Translations under genes and position numbers: made by a program
NCBI GenBank assembly: GCA_013151215.1
Contig: JAADIS010000015.1
Coordinates: 1 to 49,053 of the forward strand
Reading direction: 5' to 3'
From: Chlorobiota bacterium
GTDB lineage: Bacteria > Bacteroidota > Bacteroidia > Bacteroidales > F082
DNA: 49,053 bases
Shown here: piece by piece, positions 27,087-35,976 of the stretch
Layout: the number at the start of each line of letters is the position of its first letter
Numbering within the stretch: position 1 is the first letter of the stretch
The notes under the pieces: model-generated
Databases searched by the model: none
What the model saw: the letters and a program-made list of their open reading frames with translations, nothing else
What the model was told of the DNA's origin: nothing

Positions 27087-28121
27087 TTAAAAATATGTTT
27101 TAACTGCAAATTCATATTGCTCAATGAATATTTTCTTAAAGCTCGTTATATTGTTCTGTTCATAAAACAATAGCATTGCCTTTTTATAATCTACACTATC
27201 AACAGTCCTAAATGATATTGGACAATAATTATGATTTATCAATATAGCATTACTTACTATTCTTGCAGTTCGTTTATTACCGTCAACAAAGGGTTGAATG
27301 TATGAAATCACAACTAAGGCTAAAAGGGCTTGTTCAAAAACATTTTTTTTATGATTAATCAAATCACAGGTCGCTGATAGGGCTTCCTTTATTTGAAATT
27401 CATTATCAATAGGTTTATAATTTGTACCGGAAATTCCAATACGCCTTTTTCGGATATTTCTATCAACGGCTAATTCTTTTGTTAGAATACTATGAATATC
27501 TTCGATTTTGGATATGGTCAGAGGAAACAAATAATCAGGATTTTCAACAATAAAATCAATCGCATCCATATGGTTCAATAACATTGCGGCTTCTTCTTTC
27601 GATTTCCCGGATGCTGTTTCTTTTTCTTTTAATAATCGTTCTGTTTCAAGTAAAGAATAAGTATTTCCTTCAATTTGTGATGATTTCCAACTTAAATCAA
27701 TCGCTAGGCGTTCTAATTCTTTTTTATACTCAAATTCGCTTAATTCCGAAATGTTTTTTTTGAAAGTTTCTTGAAGTGCATTTAATTGACTTATCTCTTT
27801 GTTTGTGAACAAGTCTGTTTTAGATAAAATATCACTAATAATAGAAAAATTAAAACTTTCATTTATTTGTCTTTCATCAAGCTCTTTTTCATAGTATTTT
27901 TCAATATCAATCGACTCAAATAATTTATAAACAGGTGAAAGATTATATCGTGTTGATTTGCCTTTTCCTGTTGTAATAATTAAACTCTCTTGAATTAGCT
28001 TTGATAATATTCTTTTTACTGTTGCAAGACTTCTTTTCTTTCTAACACTTTCAAAGATTTCCTTTGACGAACTATTAGGATTTTGTTTTACATATTCTAT
28101 TATCAAATTTTTATCATCCAT
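27087..28121 (-). CDS. Fic-family protein with HTH N-terminus and degenerate catalytic motif
   Basis: 344 residues. Residues ~1-60 form a winged-helix-like DNA-binding segment (S-S-S-K-E-I-F-E..., S-L-A-T-V-K-R-I-L-S-K-L). A Fic_N-like inhibitory helix follows with S-x-x-x-E-G (Ser147, Glu151, Gly152), then the Fic core. The signature reads Q-P-F-V-D-G-N-K-R-T-A-R at 276-287: the catalytic His of the usual H-P-F-x-D-G-N-x-R is Gln276 (codon CAA). Fic enzymes transfer AMP or other phosphate-containing groups to proteins; loss of the His suggests an inactive, altered or regulatory protein. It is preceded by an attC-like sequence and a toxin-antitoxin pair. Confidence 0.88.
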   Translation of the reverse strand: MDDKNLIIEYVKQNPNSSSKEIFESVRKKRSLATVKRILSKLIQESLIITTGKGKSTRYNLSPVYKLFESIDIEKYYEKELDERQINESFNFSIISDILSKTDLFTNKEISQLNALQETFKKNISELSEFEYKKELERLAIDLSWKSSQIEGNTYSLLETERLLKEKETASGKSKEEAAMLLNHMDAIDFIVENPDYLFPLTISKIEDIHSILTKELAVDRNIRKRRIGISGTNYKPIDNEFQIKEALSATCDLINHKKNVFEQALLALVVISYIQPFVDGNKRTARIVSNAILINHNYCPISFRTVDSVDYKKAMLLFYEQNNITSFKKIFIEQYEFAVKTYF

Positions 28122-28200
28122 ATCTTTCTATCTGGCTCACAAAGATAATGTTTTTGGCTCAAAGAAGATCTTTTTTGAGCTGTATGTTTCCTTTTAATGA

Positions 28201-28333
28201 GCTACAACGGTTTGGGCTATGGTGTGTGCCGCATTTTATTCAATAATTTTTCTTGGTTTCATAATTGTTCAAATTTACAAATTTTTTTTCTGTGAAAAAG
28301 AAACTGCGGCATGCACTATATTTTTTGTTAGGC
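28201..28333. repeat. attC-like imperfect palindrome between Fic and toxin genes
   Basis: The outer arms are 28201-28233 and 28305-28333, ending inward in TGTGCCGCA and TGCGGCATGCA. On the minus strand the site opens with GCCTAAC, a full match to the attC core RYYYAAC, and ends near GTTGTAG, one base away from GTTRRRY. The length of about 133 bp is within the attC range. Proposed as an integron attC relative; a plain dispersed repeat is the alternative. Confidence 0.35.
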
Positions 28334-28344
28334 TTTTGTGCTTT

Positions 28345-28677
28345 CTATTCAATTATTTCAAGAAATCCATAATCTTCACTTAAAAATAGTTTTATCATGT
28401 CATTTTTCTGTCGTAAAAGTATCTCTAAGTTTTTTGTTGTTGTATTTCCAGTCCTAATCCAAATTATTTTTGGAGGGAATCCCTTAATTACATTTAGGTC
28501 GCAGAAATCCGAGTCAAAAGTTACAATAGCAAAATCATTTCTTTTAGCAAAATCAAATATCTCAGTATCGGATGAGTTTTCAAGTCCTAATTCTCGAACT
28601 TGTTTTGAGTCTGGGAATAAGTCAATAATGCGTTTTATCAATCGAAAGGAAATATTTTGGTCAAAAAGCAATTTCAT
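28345..28677 (-). CDS. DUF5615 PIN-like toxin
   Basis: 110 residues from the ATG at 28677, which overlaps the antitoxin stop by one base. The product starts M-K-L-L-F-D-Q-N-I-S, with the first acidic residue of PIN-like folds, followed by S-D-T-E-I-F-D-F-A, then I-V-T-F-D-S-D-F (the second acidic cluster) and I-W-I-R-T-G-N. These are the signatures of DUF5615 (Mut7-C-like) proteins, predicted RNases paired with DUF433 antitoxins. Toxic activity is inferred from the family. The longer frame to 28725 would run through the antitoxin end and is not preferred. Confidence 0.88.
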   Translation of the reverse strand: MKLLFDQNISFRLIKRIIDLFPDSKQVRELGLENSSDTEIFDFAKRNDFAIVTFDSDFCDLNVIKGFPPKIIWIRTGNTTTKNLEILLRQKNDMIKLFLSEDYGFLEIIE

Positions 28678-28898
28678 TATGCGTATACTTGTCCTTGTTC
28701 CTTTTTTGCCGCAAATGAAAGACAAGCATTTATTTGATTCTCTGTTAATTCCGGAAAGTCAATTATAATCTCTTTTCGTGTCAATCCATTTGATAACCAA
28801 GATAAAACATCATAAACAGAAATTCTAGTCCCTTTAATTATTGGTTTTCCAAATCTTTTTTCTGTATTAATTTCTATGTATTCGTTAAATCGTATCAT
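28677..28898 (-). CDS. DUF433 antitoxin
   Basis: 73 residues, normal for the family. The pattern I-N-T-E-K-R-F-G-K-P-I-I-K-G-T-R-I-S-V-Y-D-V-L-S-W-L-S-N-G is characteristic, with a helix-turn-helix-like part around I-I-I-D-F-P-E-L-T-E-N-Q-I. DUF433 proteins are the antitoxin and autoregulator of DUF433/DUF5615 modules. Stop and toxin start overlap (TAATG), which couples translation. The pair lies between two attC-like sequences, the typical setting of a mobile cassette. Confidence 0.9.
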   Translation of the reverse strand: MIRFNEYIEINTEKRFGKPIIKGTRISVYDVLSWLSNGLTRKEIIIDFPELTENQINACLSFAAKKEQGQVYA

Positions 28899-28952
28899 AT
28901 TGCAAAGGTAATAAATTATTCGCTATGTGATTTTTCGTTTTTTTTGCATAAA

Positions 28953-29013
28953 GCCCAACTTATTATATGGATACTACCAACTAGCCTATACATCTTAATG
29001 TTATTGGTTGGAA
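28953..29013. repeat. Possible second attC-like site upstream of the antitoxin
   Basis: On the minus strand this 61-base stretch opens with TTCCAAC and ends with GTTGGGC, the latter a full match to the attC core GTTRRRY and the former one base off RYYYAAC. Length fits the short end of the attC range. The internal arms pair poorly, so the call is weak. Confidence 0.25.
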
Positions 29014-29034
29014 AATGCCAGAGACTCCAGGTAA

Positions 29035-29487
29035 TCAAACAGTTTCGATATTGCCTTCTTCATCGACCAGCACGCCGAAATTCATGTATTCCAGTTTGCC
29101 GTCAACAAAAAAGAAGTCCATCATGCCTTCGTCGAACGAATAGCGCTTGTCTGCGTCTTCCATGTCGATCTCATAGTTTTCGTGACCGTTTTTCTTCATA
29201 AAATCGATAATCTGCTTTTCGGTCAATCCTATAATCTTAGTGCCGTAAAGGATGGCGTTGGGGTTATCGGTCTCAATACCGGCAACCACTTGCCTTGTTA
29301 TGCCGTCCATAAAAACGGAAAAGCCTTGTTCCCAATAATGGAGCACCACGATGCTCAGTTCCTCGTCATCGTCGAAGCTAATAATTTCTTCGGGTTCGCC
29401 AACCAGTTCGGCCAGGCGGTCCATATCCATTCCGAATTTTATCTTGCCGTAGCCTTCGTTGGGTGTAATTGTATTATCTGATAACAT
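29035..29487 (-). CDS. Acidic cytoplasmic protein of unknown function
   Basis: 150 residues from the ATG at 29487; the frame stays open to 29541, but the extension is unlike the rest. No signal peptide or membrane segment. It is rich in Asp and Glu, with the repeated feel of two half-domains: an early G-Y-G-K-I-K-F-G-M-D-M-D-R-L-A-E-L-V-G-E-P and a later I-I-G-L-T-E-K-Q-I-I-D-F-M-K-K-N-G, each a strand-turn-helix in the style of BamE/SmpA-like or YjdB-like small domains. That resemblance is weak and I do not assign a family. It is flanked by accessory genes and an SDR gene. Confidence 0.7.
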   Translation of the reverse strand: MLSDNTITPNEGYGKIKFGMDMDRLAELVGEPEEIISFDDDEELSIVVLHYWEQGFSVFMDGITRQVVAGIETDNPNAILYGTKIIGLTEKQIIDFMKKNGHENYEIDMEDADKRYSFDEGMMDFFFVDGKLEYMNFGVLVDEEGNIETV

Positions 29488-29619
29488 TTTTATTCGATTT
29501 CGATTTTTTAAGTGTTCAAAAGTAAGATTTTTCGCGAACAAAGAAATAAAAATTATTCTTTATTACGAAATAAATTCTCTTTAAAAGGTTTCTAAATAAA
29601 AGCTTGGCTGAAAAATCAT

Positions 29620-30426
29620 TTATTTAAAAGGGGAATCAGGTTCCTTGGCCATGCTTTTATATATCAGCGCGTCGAGGCAGGCGGGGAAGAATTTATTGAT
29701 CCAAAAAATCAATTTCCCTTCTGCGGTGAGCACAATTCGGTTCTTTCTTCCGGCAATTGCTTTATAAATATGAACGGCAACATTTTCGGCCGACATCATT
29801 TTACTTTCCTGACGAGGCGACTCGCCTTGTTGGCTCCCGTCGGCGGAGAGGGCTGAATTCCTGATGTTCGAGCTTGTGAATCCCGGGAAGGCCATAAGAA
29901 CATGTAAGCCGTTTTTGATATTTTCCGTCCTTAGTGTTTCCATAAAGCCGTTTATGGCAAACTTAGATGCCGAATAACCGGTTCTGCCGGGAAGACCTTT
30001 TAGGCCGGCAACGGATGAGACCCCGACTATGCTTCCCTTGTTTTTTAAGATATATGGTAAAGCGTGCTTGGTACAATAAACGGTTCCCCAGAAGTTAGTG
30101 TCCATCAGGTGTTTGATGACTTTAAGGTCGAGATCTGCAAAAAGGGCGCGCATCGATATCCCGGCATTGTTTATCAGTATATCGATTCCGCCATAAGTGT
30201 CCACGGCTTTTAGTATTAGGTTGCGGCAATCGGTCTCATTGCTTACGTCGCATCGTAAAAAATCAGCCTCGCCCCCATTGTCCCTGATATTTTTCGCCAC
30301 CTTCCTTAGCGATTCGACATTTCTGGCGCCTATTATTACTTTAGAGCCTTCGGAAGCAAATTTGTTGGCGAGGGCTTTGCCGATACCGGAGCTGGCCCCT
30401 GTTATTATAACTACTTTATCCTTCAT
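29620..30426 (-). CDS. Short-chain dehydrogenase/reductase (SDR)
   Basis: 268 residues. A classical SDR with cofactor motif T-G-A-S-S-G-I-G (residues 9-16), N-N-A-G (86-89), Ser137/138 and Y-S-A-S-K with Tyr151 and Lys155, so the catalytic set is complete. The C-terminal extension of about 40 residues contains a hydrophobic stretch (L-I-F-W-I-N-K-F-F) which may touch the membrane, as in many short-chain alcohol or 3-oxoacyl reductases of this branch. Arg35 in the loop after the second strand (G-A-R-N) suggests NADP(H). Substrate unknown. Confidence 0.93.
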   Translation of the reverse strand: MKDKVVIITGASSGIGKALANKFASEGSKVIIGARNVESLRKVAKNIRDNGGEADFLRCDVSNETDCRNLILKAVDTYGGIDILINNAGISMRALFADLDLKVIKHLMDTNFWGTVYCTKHALPYILKNKGSIVGVSSVAGLKGLPGRTGYSASKFAINGFMETLRTENIKNGLHVLMAFPGFTSSNIRNSALSADGSQQGESPRQESKMMSAENVAVHIYKAIAGRKNRIVLTAEGKLIFWINKFFPACLDALIYKSMAKEPDSPFK

Positions 30427-30489
30427 TGCAATCTTTTATTGATATTCTTTCACAAAAGCCTGTAAAGGTTTATAACAAGCCATTCTCAA

Positions 30490-30558
30490 ATACTTGCAAA
30501 ATACATAATAAACAATTATCATTCTGATAACCAGAACTTAGCGGCATTGCGGCTTTGC
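30490..30558 (+). repeat. Non-coding repeat, copy 1
   Basis: This intergenic stretch shares two blocks with 47066-47126: ATACTTGCAAAAT-CA (15 of 16 bases) and CATT-CGGCTTTGC (13 of 14), 39 bases apart here and 31 apart there. No coding frame covers either copy. Rest of 30427-30627 shows nothing recognisable. Confidence 0.4.
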
Positions 30559-30627
30559 GATAGGCAAAAACTACGCAAACCATTGCTTTCAAAATTAATC
30601 AAATTATTAAATCATGGAAACTCGGCA

Positions 30628-33600
30628 TCATAATTTTTCGATTTCCTTCATTTTCCTCTCAAAATCTATCATTTTCCTTCTTGTCGATATAACGAACTCA
30701 TAATAATCCGTATCGCTCTCCGGATTGAGCATGCGCTTTTCCGCTTTTAAATTTTCGATATACATATTAAAGCCGTCATCTGACGACATAAGCTGCATTA
30801 TACCATATTTATACGAAAAGAAATACCATTTGCCACCGGAAGCTTTCAGCAATATGGTCAATCCGCTGCCGGTACGCCCCATTTCAATTTGGACATAACC
30901 GTCGAAATATTTGTTTACGGCCTTTTCGTCAATAAAACCAAGTCCGATTTTACCAGTCGAAATAAACGATTTTGTTTTGTTGTGCCACCTTAAGTCCAGG
31001 TCGGTAAACAATAAAGTATGTTTTAATTCATCGGGAAGTTTCTTGATTTTGCCATAGAGTGCCAGTTCAGTTATCATTAGTGCGCTGCGCTCGGTGCCAA
31101 CAACTTTTTTGAGAAATACGGGAAATTTGCCTTCGGCAGGGCTGGTCGGCCTGTTGCTTGTCATCCGCAGGCTGTCGGTCATCATCTGTAGCGCCTTCTT
31201 GTCGAGAAAGAAATCCAATAAGAGCGAAGTGCTCAGATAAGTTGAATCGGGAATGATCTTATATTGTATTTTTCCTGCCGCCACAGACTTAAAGACATTG
31301 GAGCTCAGGCCCAGGTTTATTATACCATCGGCATTGATTATGCAGCGTTTTGTTTGCAGTTCCACCAAATTATCATCAATCAAATCGTTGTTCAGCCTTT
31401 CGGGCGTGGAAACTTTAAAAGAAGCGTCAGCACTGTCGTAAACCATCTCCCCCGTGGCATCTGCCATTATAAAGTCGGCAGAACTCCTGAGCGGTTGGAA
31501 GACGCGCGGGTAAAACCCGCCAAATTGTGATGAATATGCAAGGCCGAAAACAGAACGGGTGCTATCCATCGCCATGGAGTTTTTGCTTAGCTTGAAAACA
31601 ATATTATCAGGATCAATATAGTTGTCGAACGCTATCCAGTTTCCATCTAGGTCAAGGCATTCCTGGTTAATTTGATAACCTCCTGTGAAACGGAACAGTT
31701 TTTCGTCGGCCTTAATCGAGATGTCGCCGGTAAAATAATATTCAGGGCTCAGGAAGAAAATATCTCCCGGTGGAAGGCTGCCGAATGCAGTTGTCATACC
31801 ATCCTTGACGCCAATATTGTTTAAATGTATTGCCTGACGAACATTGTTCCTGTCAATATAATCGATATATCCGATGGCGGAATATTTGTGCTTGGAGAAG
31901 ATATTCACCTCGGCATCGTAATAAGTATGGAATTTATTGGCCGTATCGGCGATTATCCTGGCATTTTTAAGGGTCGGGATATTTCCGTCCCTGATTATTT
32001 GCAAGGAATTACCATCAGGGAAAATTGCGGCGTCGGCAACCTTTAAAAGCCTTACGTTCTCAATGTTCAGCTTATAATCCTGCAAATTATAATCTGCCTT
32101 ACCGGCGAAGAACCTCAAAGAATCCTGTTCCGGGTTGATTGAGATAAACTCCGGGCCCGATAGTTTGTAATCAATTAAACTAAGGTCGTCCAAGGTGTCG
32201 AGGGCCAGGTAGTTTTCACTTAAATTACCGCTTAGGTTCAATTTATCGTTATACATGTCCCACTCCATCTCTTCAAGTGTGGATATGAATTTATTGAACG
32301 GGAACTCGATGAACGAATTGCTGTATAAATTCTTGAACAATCCTTTTTGGTTCTCGAAATCTATGGTGGCAAAATAGCCGCTCGACTTGAATATCAAGTT
32401 CTTGCCTTCTTGGTCCCTCAGGTTGAAGATCGCGGAATCGGCGGTTAATTTGCTATACATAAAGTTTATGTCGCTCGAAATAACTTCCGACTGGTCGAAA
32501 TAGAAAGATCCCCTGCCTTGCATTTTTTCCGGGCTAAGGCTCAAGGTTCCCTTGAAATTTGAGTTGTTATAAAGTATAAACGGTTTTTCTATGGTGTTTA
32601 AGGTCATTATATTAGTATCGACAGCCCAATAAACATCAACGGTATCTACCTGGGCATCGGGGAAATCATATTGCTTTTTATTTGCTTTTGCAATAAACTG
32701 CCTGCCTATAGTAATAAGAGAGTCAGGGTAAAACACAAAGTTGTCCGAAATCATTTCAGATGTTAGGTATCGTAATTCGCCGGACCCCTTAAACCCCATA
32801 TTGCCGAGTTTTATCTTGTTTATGAACACTCCTTTATTGTCATATACCGGGTAACCCTTGTCAGGGGATGTGTGCACGAAACCAAGGGAGTAATCAGGCA
32901 TAACTATCAAGGGTTCGCTCAGCGGATCGAATATGCCTGCCGATGTGAGGGTCCCGTCGAAGGCAAGCCCGTCGGTGGAGAAGGTGGATATGCTGTCGAA
33001 CATAAAGGGGTCAACAGTATAGTAGAATCTATCAGGCACAAGCGTGCTGTCCTGAATACTTCTTTTATTATAAAAAACATAACTCTCTTCCTCGCTCTTG
33101 AATTTCGGGTATTCGTCAAAATGCTTAAGCCCCGATTTGTTCATCGGGTCGTCGATATAGAGTTTTCCGTTCAGGTCGGTTATTACGTTTTTAACTCGGA
33201 TGAGCGAATCGCTGTTGCGTATAGAATCGTGGGCATTTACCCAAAAAGCCAGTGAGTCGACGAAATTCATGTTGAGCATGAAGCTGTCGTAAACAAAAGT
33301 GCTTTTTCGCGAGTAAAAATCAAGCAGGCCCATGTGAACATAGCCGTCGAAATTAAAGTCCCTGTTTTTCTTAAACGATATTGACTTATTGTAAGGATAA
33401 ATATAAACCTCCTGTGAATCACTTATTTGCACAAAAGGAACACCATAGACATTTAAGTCGAGGCTGCTCAAGTTTAATGCTGCGTTGGGCTTTGCGGTAA
33501 CGTTCGATTTCAATCTGATAACGTCATAATCCGTTTCTTTGGCCTTGGCTTCCAGAAAGTACAATAAACGGTCCTTTACCACTGCCGTTTCAGTATTCGG

Positions 33601-35115
33601 GTCGTAAACCAGATACCCCCGCTTAGATAGCCTGATGAGCATTGCGGAAACCTGTTCGACAGGTTTCTTCATGAATTCGGCCAAGGCATTCAACTGTATC
33701 TCATGAACATCGTACGATTTCATATAATTCTCTATGACATACATTGGGTTGACTTCGTCAATGCCTTGAAGCCTGTAAAAATCTTTTGCCGAATAGAAGT
33801 TCGAGGATACAAAAGACGCAGTGTTTTTATTGTTTACGGCCCTGATTTTCTTAAAGAATATTTCACCCTCGTCCATATTCCAGAACAGTGCCTGTACATA
33901 AATATCCAATTGGTGATACGAATCGAAGAATGGTATCATCCTGCTTCCCTCGTCCTCGTTATAAAGTATAATCTGCTTATTCTTGGTTCTATACTTCAGG
34001 TGCAGGTTTGGGTGGTAAAGAGAGTCCTTGTCGAAATAGAAGATTATCTCAGTATTGGCGGCGTCCATTACGTCTTTACTGATCCTGAATGAATTTGAAT
34101 AAATACGCGCGAACAATGTATCGGCATGCAAGAGTTCCAGTTTTGCCTGTTGGTGCTTGCCTTCGATACCGTATAACTTAAGCCCTTTATAATTAAAGCC
34201 TCCTTCAAAATTAATGTTTTTATAGAGTTTATATATTTTATAATCCGACAAATAGGTTTTAAAACGAGGATACGATGCTTTCTTCGAGCTGCGGCTCGAT
34301 GTTACCTTATCCGAAAACAAGCCGAGCATCGTCCTTTTAACAAATCGCTTGTCGCTGATAACCGCTGAGTCGATGGTATAGCTCGACTCTGTCATATCAA
34401 TATTGTATTTATTTATCTTTACGAACAAGGAATCCTTAAAGTCATCACCGAACCTTGTCCATTCTATTCTTGCCTTGTGGCCTGTCCATTGCTTGTTGTT
34501 GTAGTTAAAAACCCCTGAAGTTTTTTTAATCACCGAACTGTCGTTCTTTGTTGCGGCAACCAGTTTTAGCCTACTGAACTTAAGCAGGAAGGAAGTATCC
34601 TTGAAAAAACTGAACTTAGCATCGCGACAATACCATGCAAGGGATTTCTTCCTGTTAAGTATTTGGTCCTCCAATAGTTCTTGGGTGAACTCCATGAACT
34701 TATCGAAGGGTTTGGTTTTTGTGGATTCCAACAGCGAAAGGGTTTCGGCATGCCACGAGATAATACTTTTGGGAAGCTGCTTCGATTCGCCCAGCAGCAT
34801 CAGCGAATAAATATAGCTGTAAAGCTGAGGGTAGGATTTCATTTTCTTGGCCCGCATTTTTTCTACGACTTCCCTTACGGCAGCCTTTTCCACCTTATTG
34901 AACCTGCCTGCGTCCCATATAGGGTGGAAACGCTCCAACAATGTTTCCGACTTCTCAATAATTGTTTTTGAAGGAGTGTTTAAAAGGATTTGCGAGATCT
35001 GGCTGAAGAAAACCTCGGAATTTTGGGAAAGGGTGTCCGGTAGCTGCGCGAAAGTTATTTTTGAGAAGAACAAGAATGAGACAACTAAAAGTATTATACC
35101 CTTTTTTATATCCAT
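30628..35115 (-). CDS. Very large exported protein of unknown function, third gene of the tpiA operon
   Basis: 1495 residues. A signal peptide is clear (M-D-I-K-K, hydrophobic core, ending F-A-Q at residue 23-24). An N-terminal ~150 residues look helical; the rest is dominated by alternating short strands rich in Tyr, Phe, Asp, Ser and Asn (for example I-F-N-L-R-D-Q-E-G, L-Y-S-N-S-F-I-E-F-P-F-N). A winged-helix-like insert seems to lie around residues 490-520 (L-N-A-L-A-E-F-M-K-K-P-V-E-Q-V-S-A-M). No transmembrane segment beyond the signal, no recognised enzyme motif and no T9SS tail. Strand-rich, periplasmic, very long proteins of this kind can be envelope scaffolds or lipid-handling beta-structures, but that is guesswork. 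Gap to prmA is seven bases. Confidence 0.8.
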   Translation of the reverse strand: MDIKKGIILLVVSFLFFSKITFAQLPDTLSQNSEVFFSQISQILLNTPSKTIIEKSETLLERFHPIWDAGRFNKVEKAAVREVVEKMRAKKMKSYPQLYSYIYSLMLLGESKQLPKSIISWHAETLSLLESTKTKPFDKFMEFTQELLEDQILNRKKSLAWYCRDAKFSFFKDTSFLLKFSRLKLVAATKNDSSVIKKTSGVFNYNNKQWTGHKARIEWTRFGDDFKDSLFVKINKYNIDMTESSYTIDSAVISDKRFVKRTMLGLFSDKVTSSRSSKKASYPRFKTYLSDYKIYKLYKNINFEGGFNYKGLKLYGIEGKHQQAKLELLHADTLFARIYSNSFRISKDVMDAANTEIIFYFDKDSLYHPNLHLKYRTKNKQIILYNEDEGSRMIPFFDSYHQLDIYVQALFWNMDEGEIFFKKIRAVNNKNTASFVSSNFYSAKDFYRLQGIDEVNPMYVIENYMKSYDVHEIQLNALAEFMKKPVEQVSAMLIRLSKRGYLVYDPNTETAVVKDRLLYFLEAKAKETDYDVIRLKSNVTAKPNAALNLSSLDLNVYGVPFVQISDSQEVYIYPYNKSISFKKNRDFNFDGYVHMGLLDFYSRKSTFVYDSFMLNMNFVDSLAFWVNAHDSIRNSDSLIRVKNVITDLNGKLYIDDPMNKSGLKHFDEYPKFKSEEESYVFYNKRSIQDSTLVPDRFYYTVDPFMFDSISTFSTDGLAFDGTLTSAGIFDPLSEPLIVMPDYSLGFVHTSPDKGYPVYDNKGVFINKIKLGNMGFKGSGELRYLTSEMISDNFVFYPDSLITIGRQFIAKANKKQYDFPDAQVDTVDVYWAVDTNIMTLNTIEKPFILYNNSNFKGTLSLSPEKMQGRGSFYFDQSEVISSDINFMYSKLTADSAIFNLRDQEGKNLIFKSSGYFATIDFENQKGLFKNLYSNSFIEFPFNKFISTLEEMEWDMYNDKLNLSGNLSENYLALDTLDDLSLIDYKLSGPEFISINPEQDSLRFFAGKADYNLQDYKLNIENVRLLKVADAAIFPDGNSLQIIRDGNIPTLKNARIIADTANKFHTYYDAEVNIFSKHKYSAIGYIDYIDRNNVRQAIHLNNIGVKDGMTTAFGSLPPGDIFFLSPEYYFTGDISIKADEKLFRFTGGYQINQECLDLDGNWIAFDNYIDPDNIVFKLSKNSMAMDSTRSVFGLAYSSQFGGFYPRVFQPLRSSADFIMADATGEMVYDSADASFKVSTPERLNNDLIDDNLVELQTKRCIINADGIINLGLSSNVFKSVAAGKIQYKIIPDSTYLSTSLLLDFFLDKKALQMMTDSLRMTSNRPTSPAEGKFPVFLKKVVGTERSALMITELALYGKIKKLPDELKHTLLFTDLDLRWHNKTKSFISTGKIGLGFIDEKAVNKYFDGYVQIEMGRTGSGLTILLKASGGKWYFFSYKYGIMQLMSSDDGFNMYIENLKAEKRMLNPESDTDYYEFVISTRRKMIDFERKMKEIEKL

Positions 35116-35122
35116 GATTGAT

Positions 35123-35974
35123 TTAAAAGTTATTATGATTCCCGGATTTCACGAATTCGGCCGCTACCCAATTATTTTTTGTCTTATAACTGACATACTC
35201 AAGCGAGTTGTTGTTGCATTCGGCCTTGATATCGTCCAAGTCTTCAGTATAAAAGCCTGAAAAGTAAATATGGCCGCCACTTAACAATACCTTTGAGTAA
35301 TAAGGTATGTCGCGAAGGAGTATGTTTTTGTTGATATTGGCAAATATTACATCGAAACTTTCCAGGCGGTCAAGACTTGATGCATCGCCCAAAACTGCTT
35401 CTATATTATCTGTTTTGTTCAGTCTTGCGTTCTCAACGGCATTGTTATATGCCCATTCGTCATTGTCGATGGCATATAGTTTTCCGGCTCCCCTTATGGA
35501 TGCAAGAATAGCCAGGACTGCCGTGCCGCTGCCCATATCGAGGATCCTTTTGCCTTTAAGGTCGTCTTCAAGCACAAACTCTATCATCAAGCTTGTGGTT
35601 TCGTGATGGGCAGTGCCAAAGGCCATCTTCACATCCAATAAGATATTGTATTGCGCATCTGGATTCGGTTTATGAAAGGGGGCCCTGATAAAACAATTCC
35701 TGATTAAAACCGGGCTGTAATTACTCTCCCATACGGCATTCCAGTTTTTGTCGGCTATAAATTCCCTTTCAACCTTATTGTCCTTCATATAGGGTTCGAG
35801 GATTTTTATTTCTTTAAGATCATCCTCCCGGAAAAGACTCTCTTGAATATACGCAATGAGGGTATCATCGTTTTCTTCAAAGCTTTCATAGCCATAATTT
35901 GCGAGAAATGCCGTTAAAATCCCCGGTGTCAACTCTTGTGTGAGATTTTTAAAGGTCAGTTTGTAGTAATTCAC
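35123..35974 (-). CDS. prmA: Ribosomal protein L11 methyltransferase
   Basis: 283 residues, family length. Uses S-adenosylmethionine to methylate ribosomal protein L11. The N-terminal recognition domain opens with N-Y-Y-K-L-T-F; the SAM site has I-L-D-M-G-S-G-T-A-V-L-A-I-L-A (motif I, about residues 145-159), A-I-D-N-D-E-W-A-Y-N-N-A (motif II) and D-V-I-F-A-N-I-N-K-N-I-L-L (motif IV/NI-type). It lies two bases downstream of tpiA and seven upstream of the 1495-residue protein, a tight three-gene operon. Confidence 0.94.
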   Translation of the reverse strand: MNYYKLTFKNLTQELTPGILTAFLANYGYESFEENDDTLIAYIQESLFREDDLKEIKILEPYMKDNKVEREFIADKNWNAVWESNYSPVLIRNCFIRAPFHKPNPDAQYNILLDVKMAFGTAHHETTSLMIEFVLEDDLKGKRILDMGSGTAVLAILASIRGAGKLYAIDNDEWAYNNAVENARLNKTDNIEAVLGDASSLDRLESFDVIFANINKNILLRDIPYYSKVLLSGGHIYFSGFYTEDLDDIKAECNNNSLEYVSYKTKNNWVAAEFVKSGNHNNF

Positions 35975-35976
35975 TC

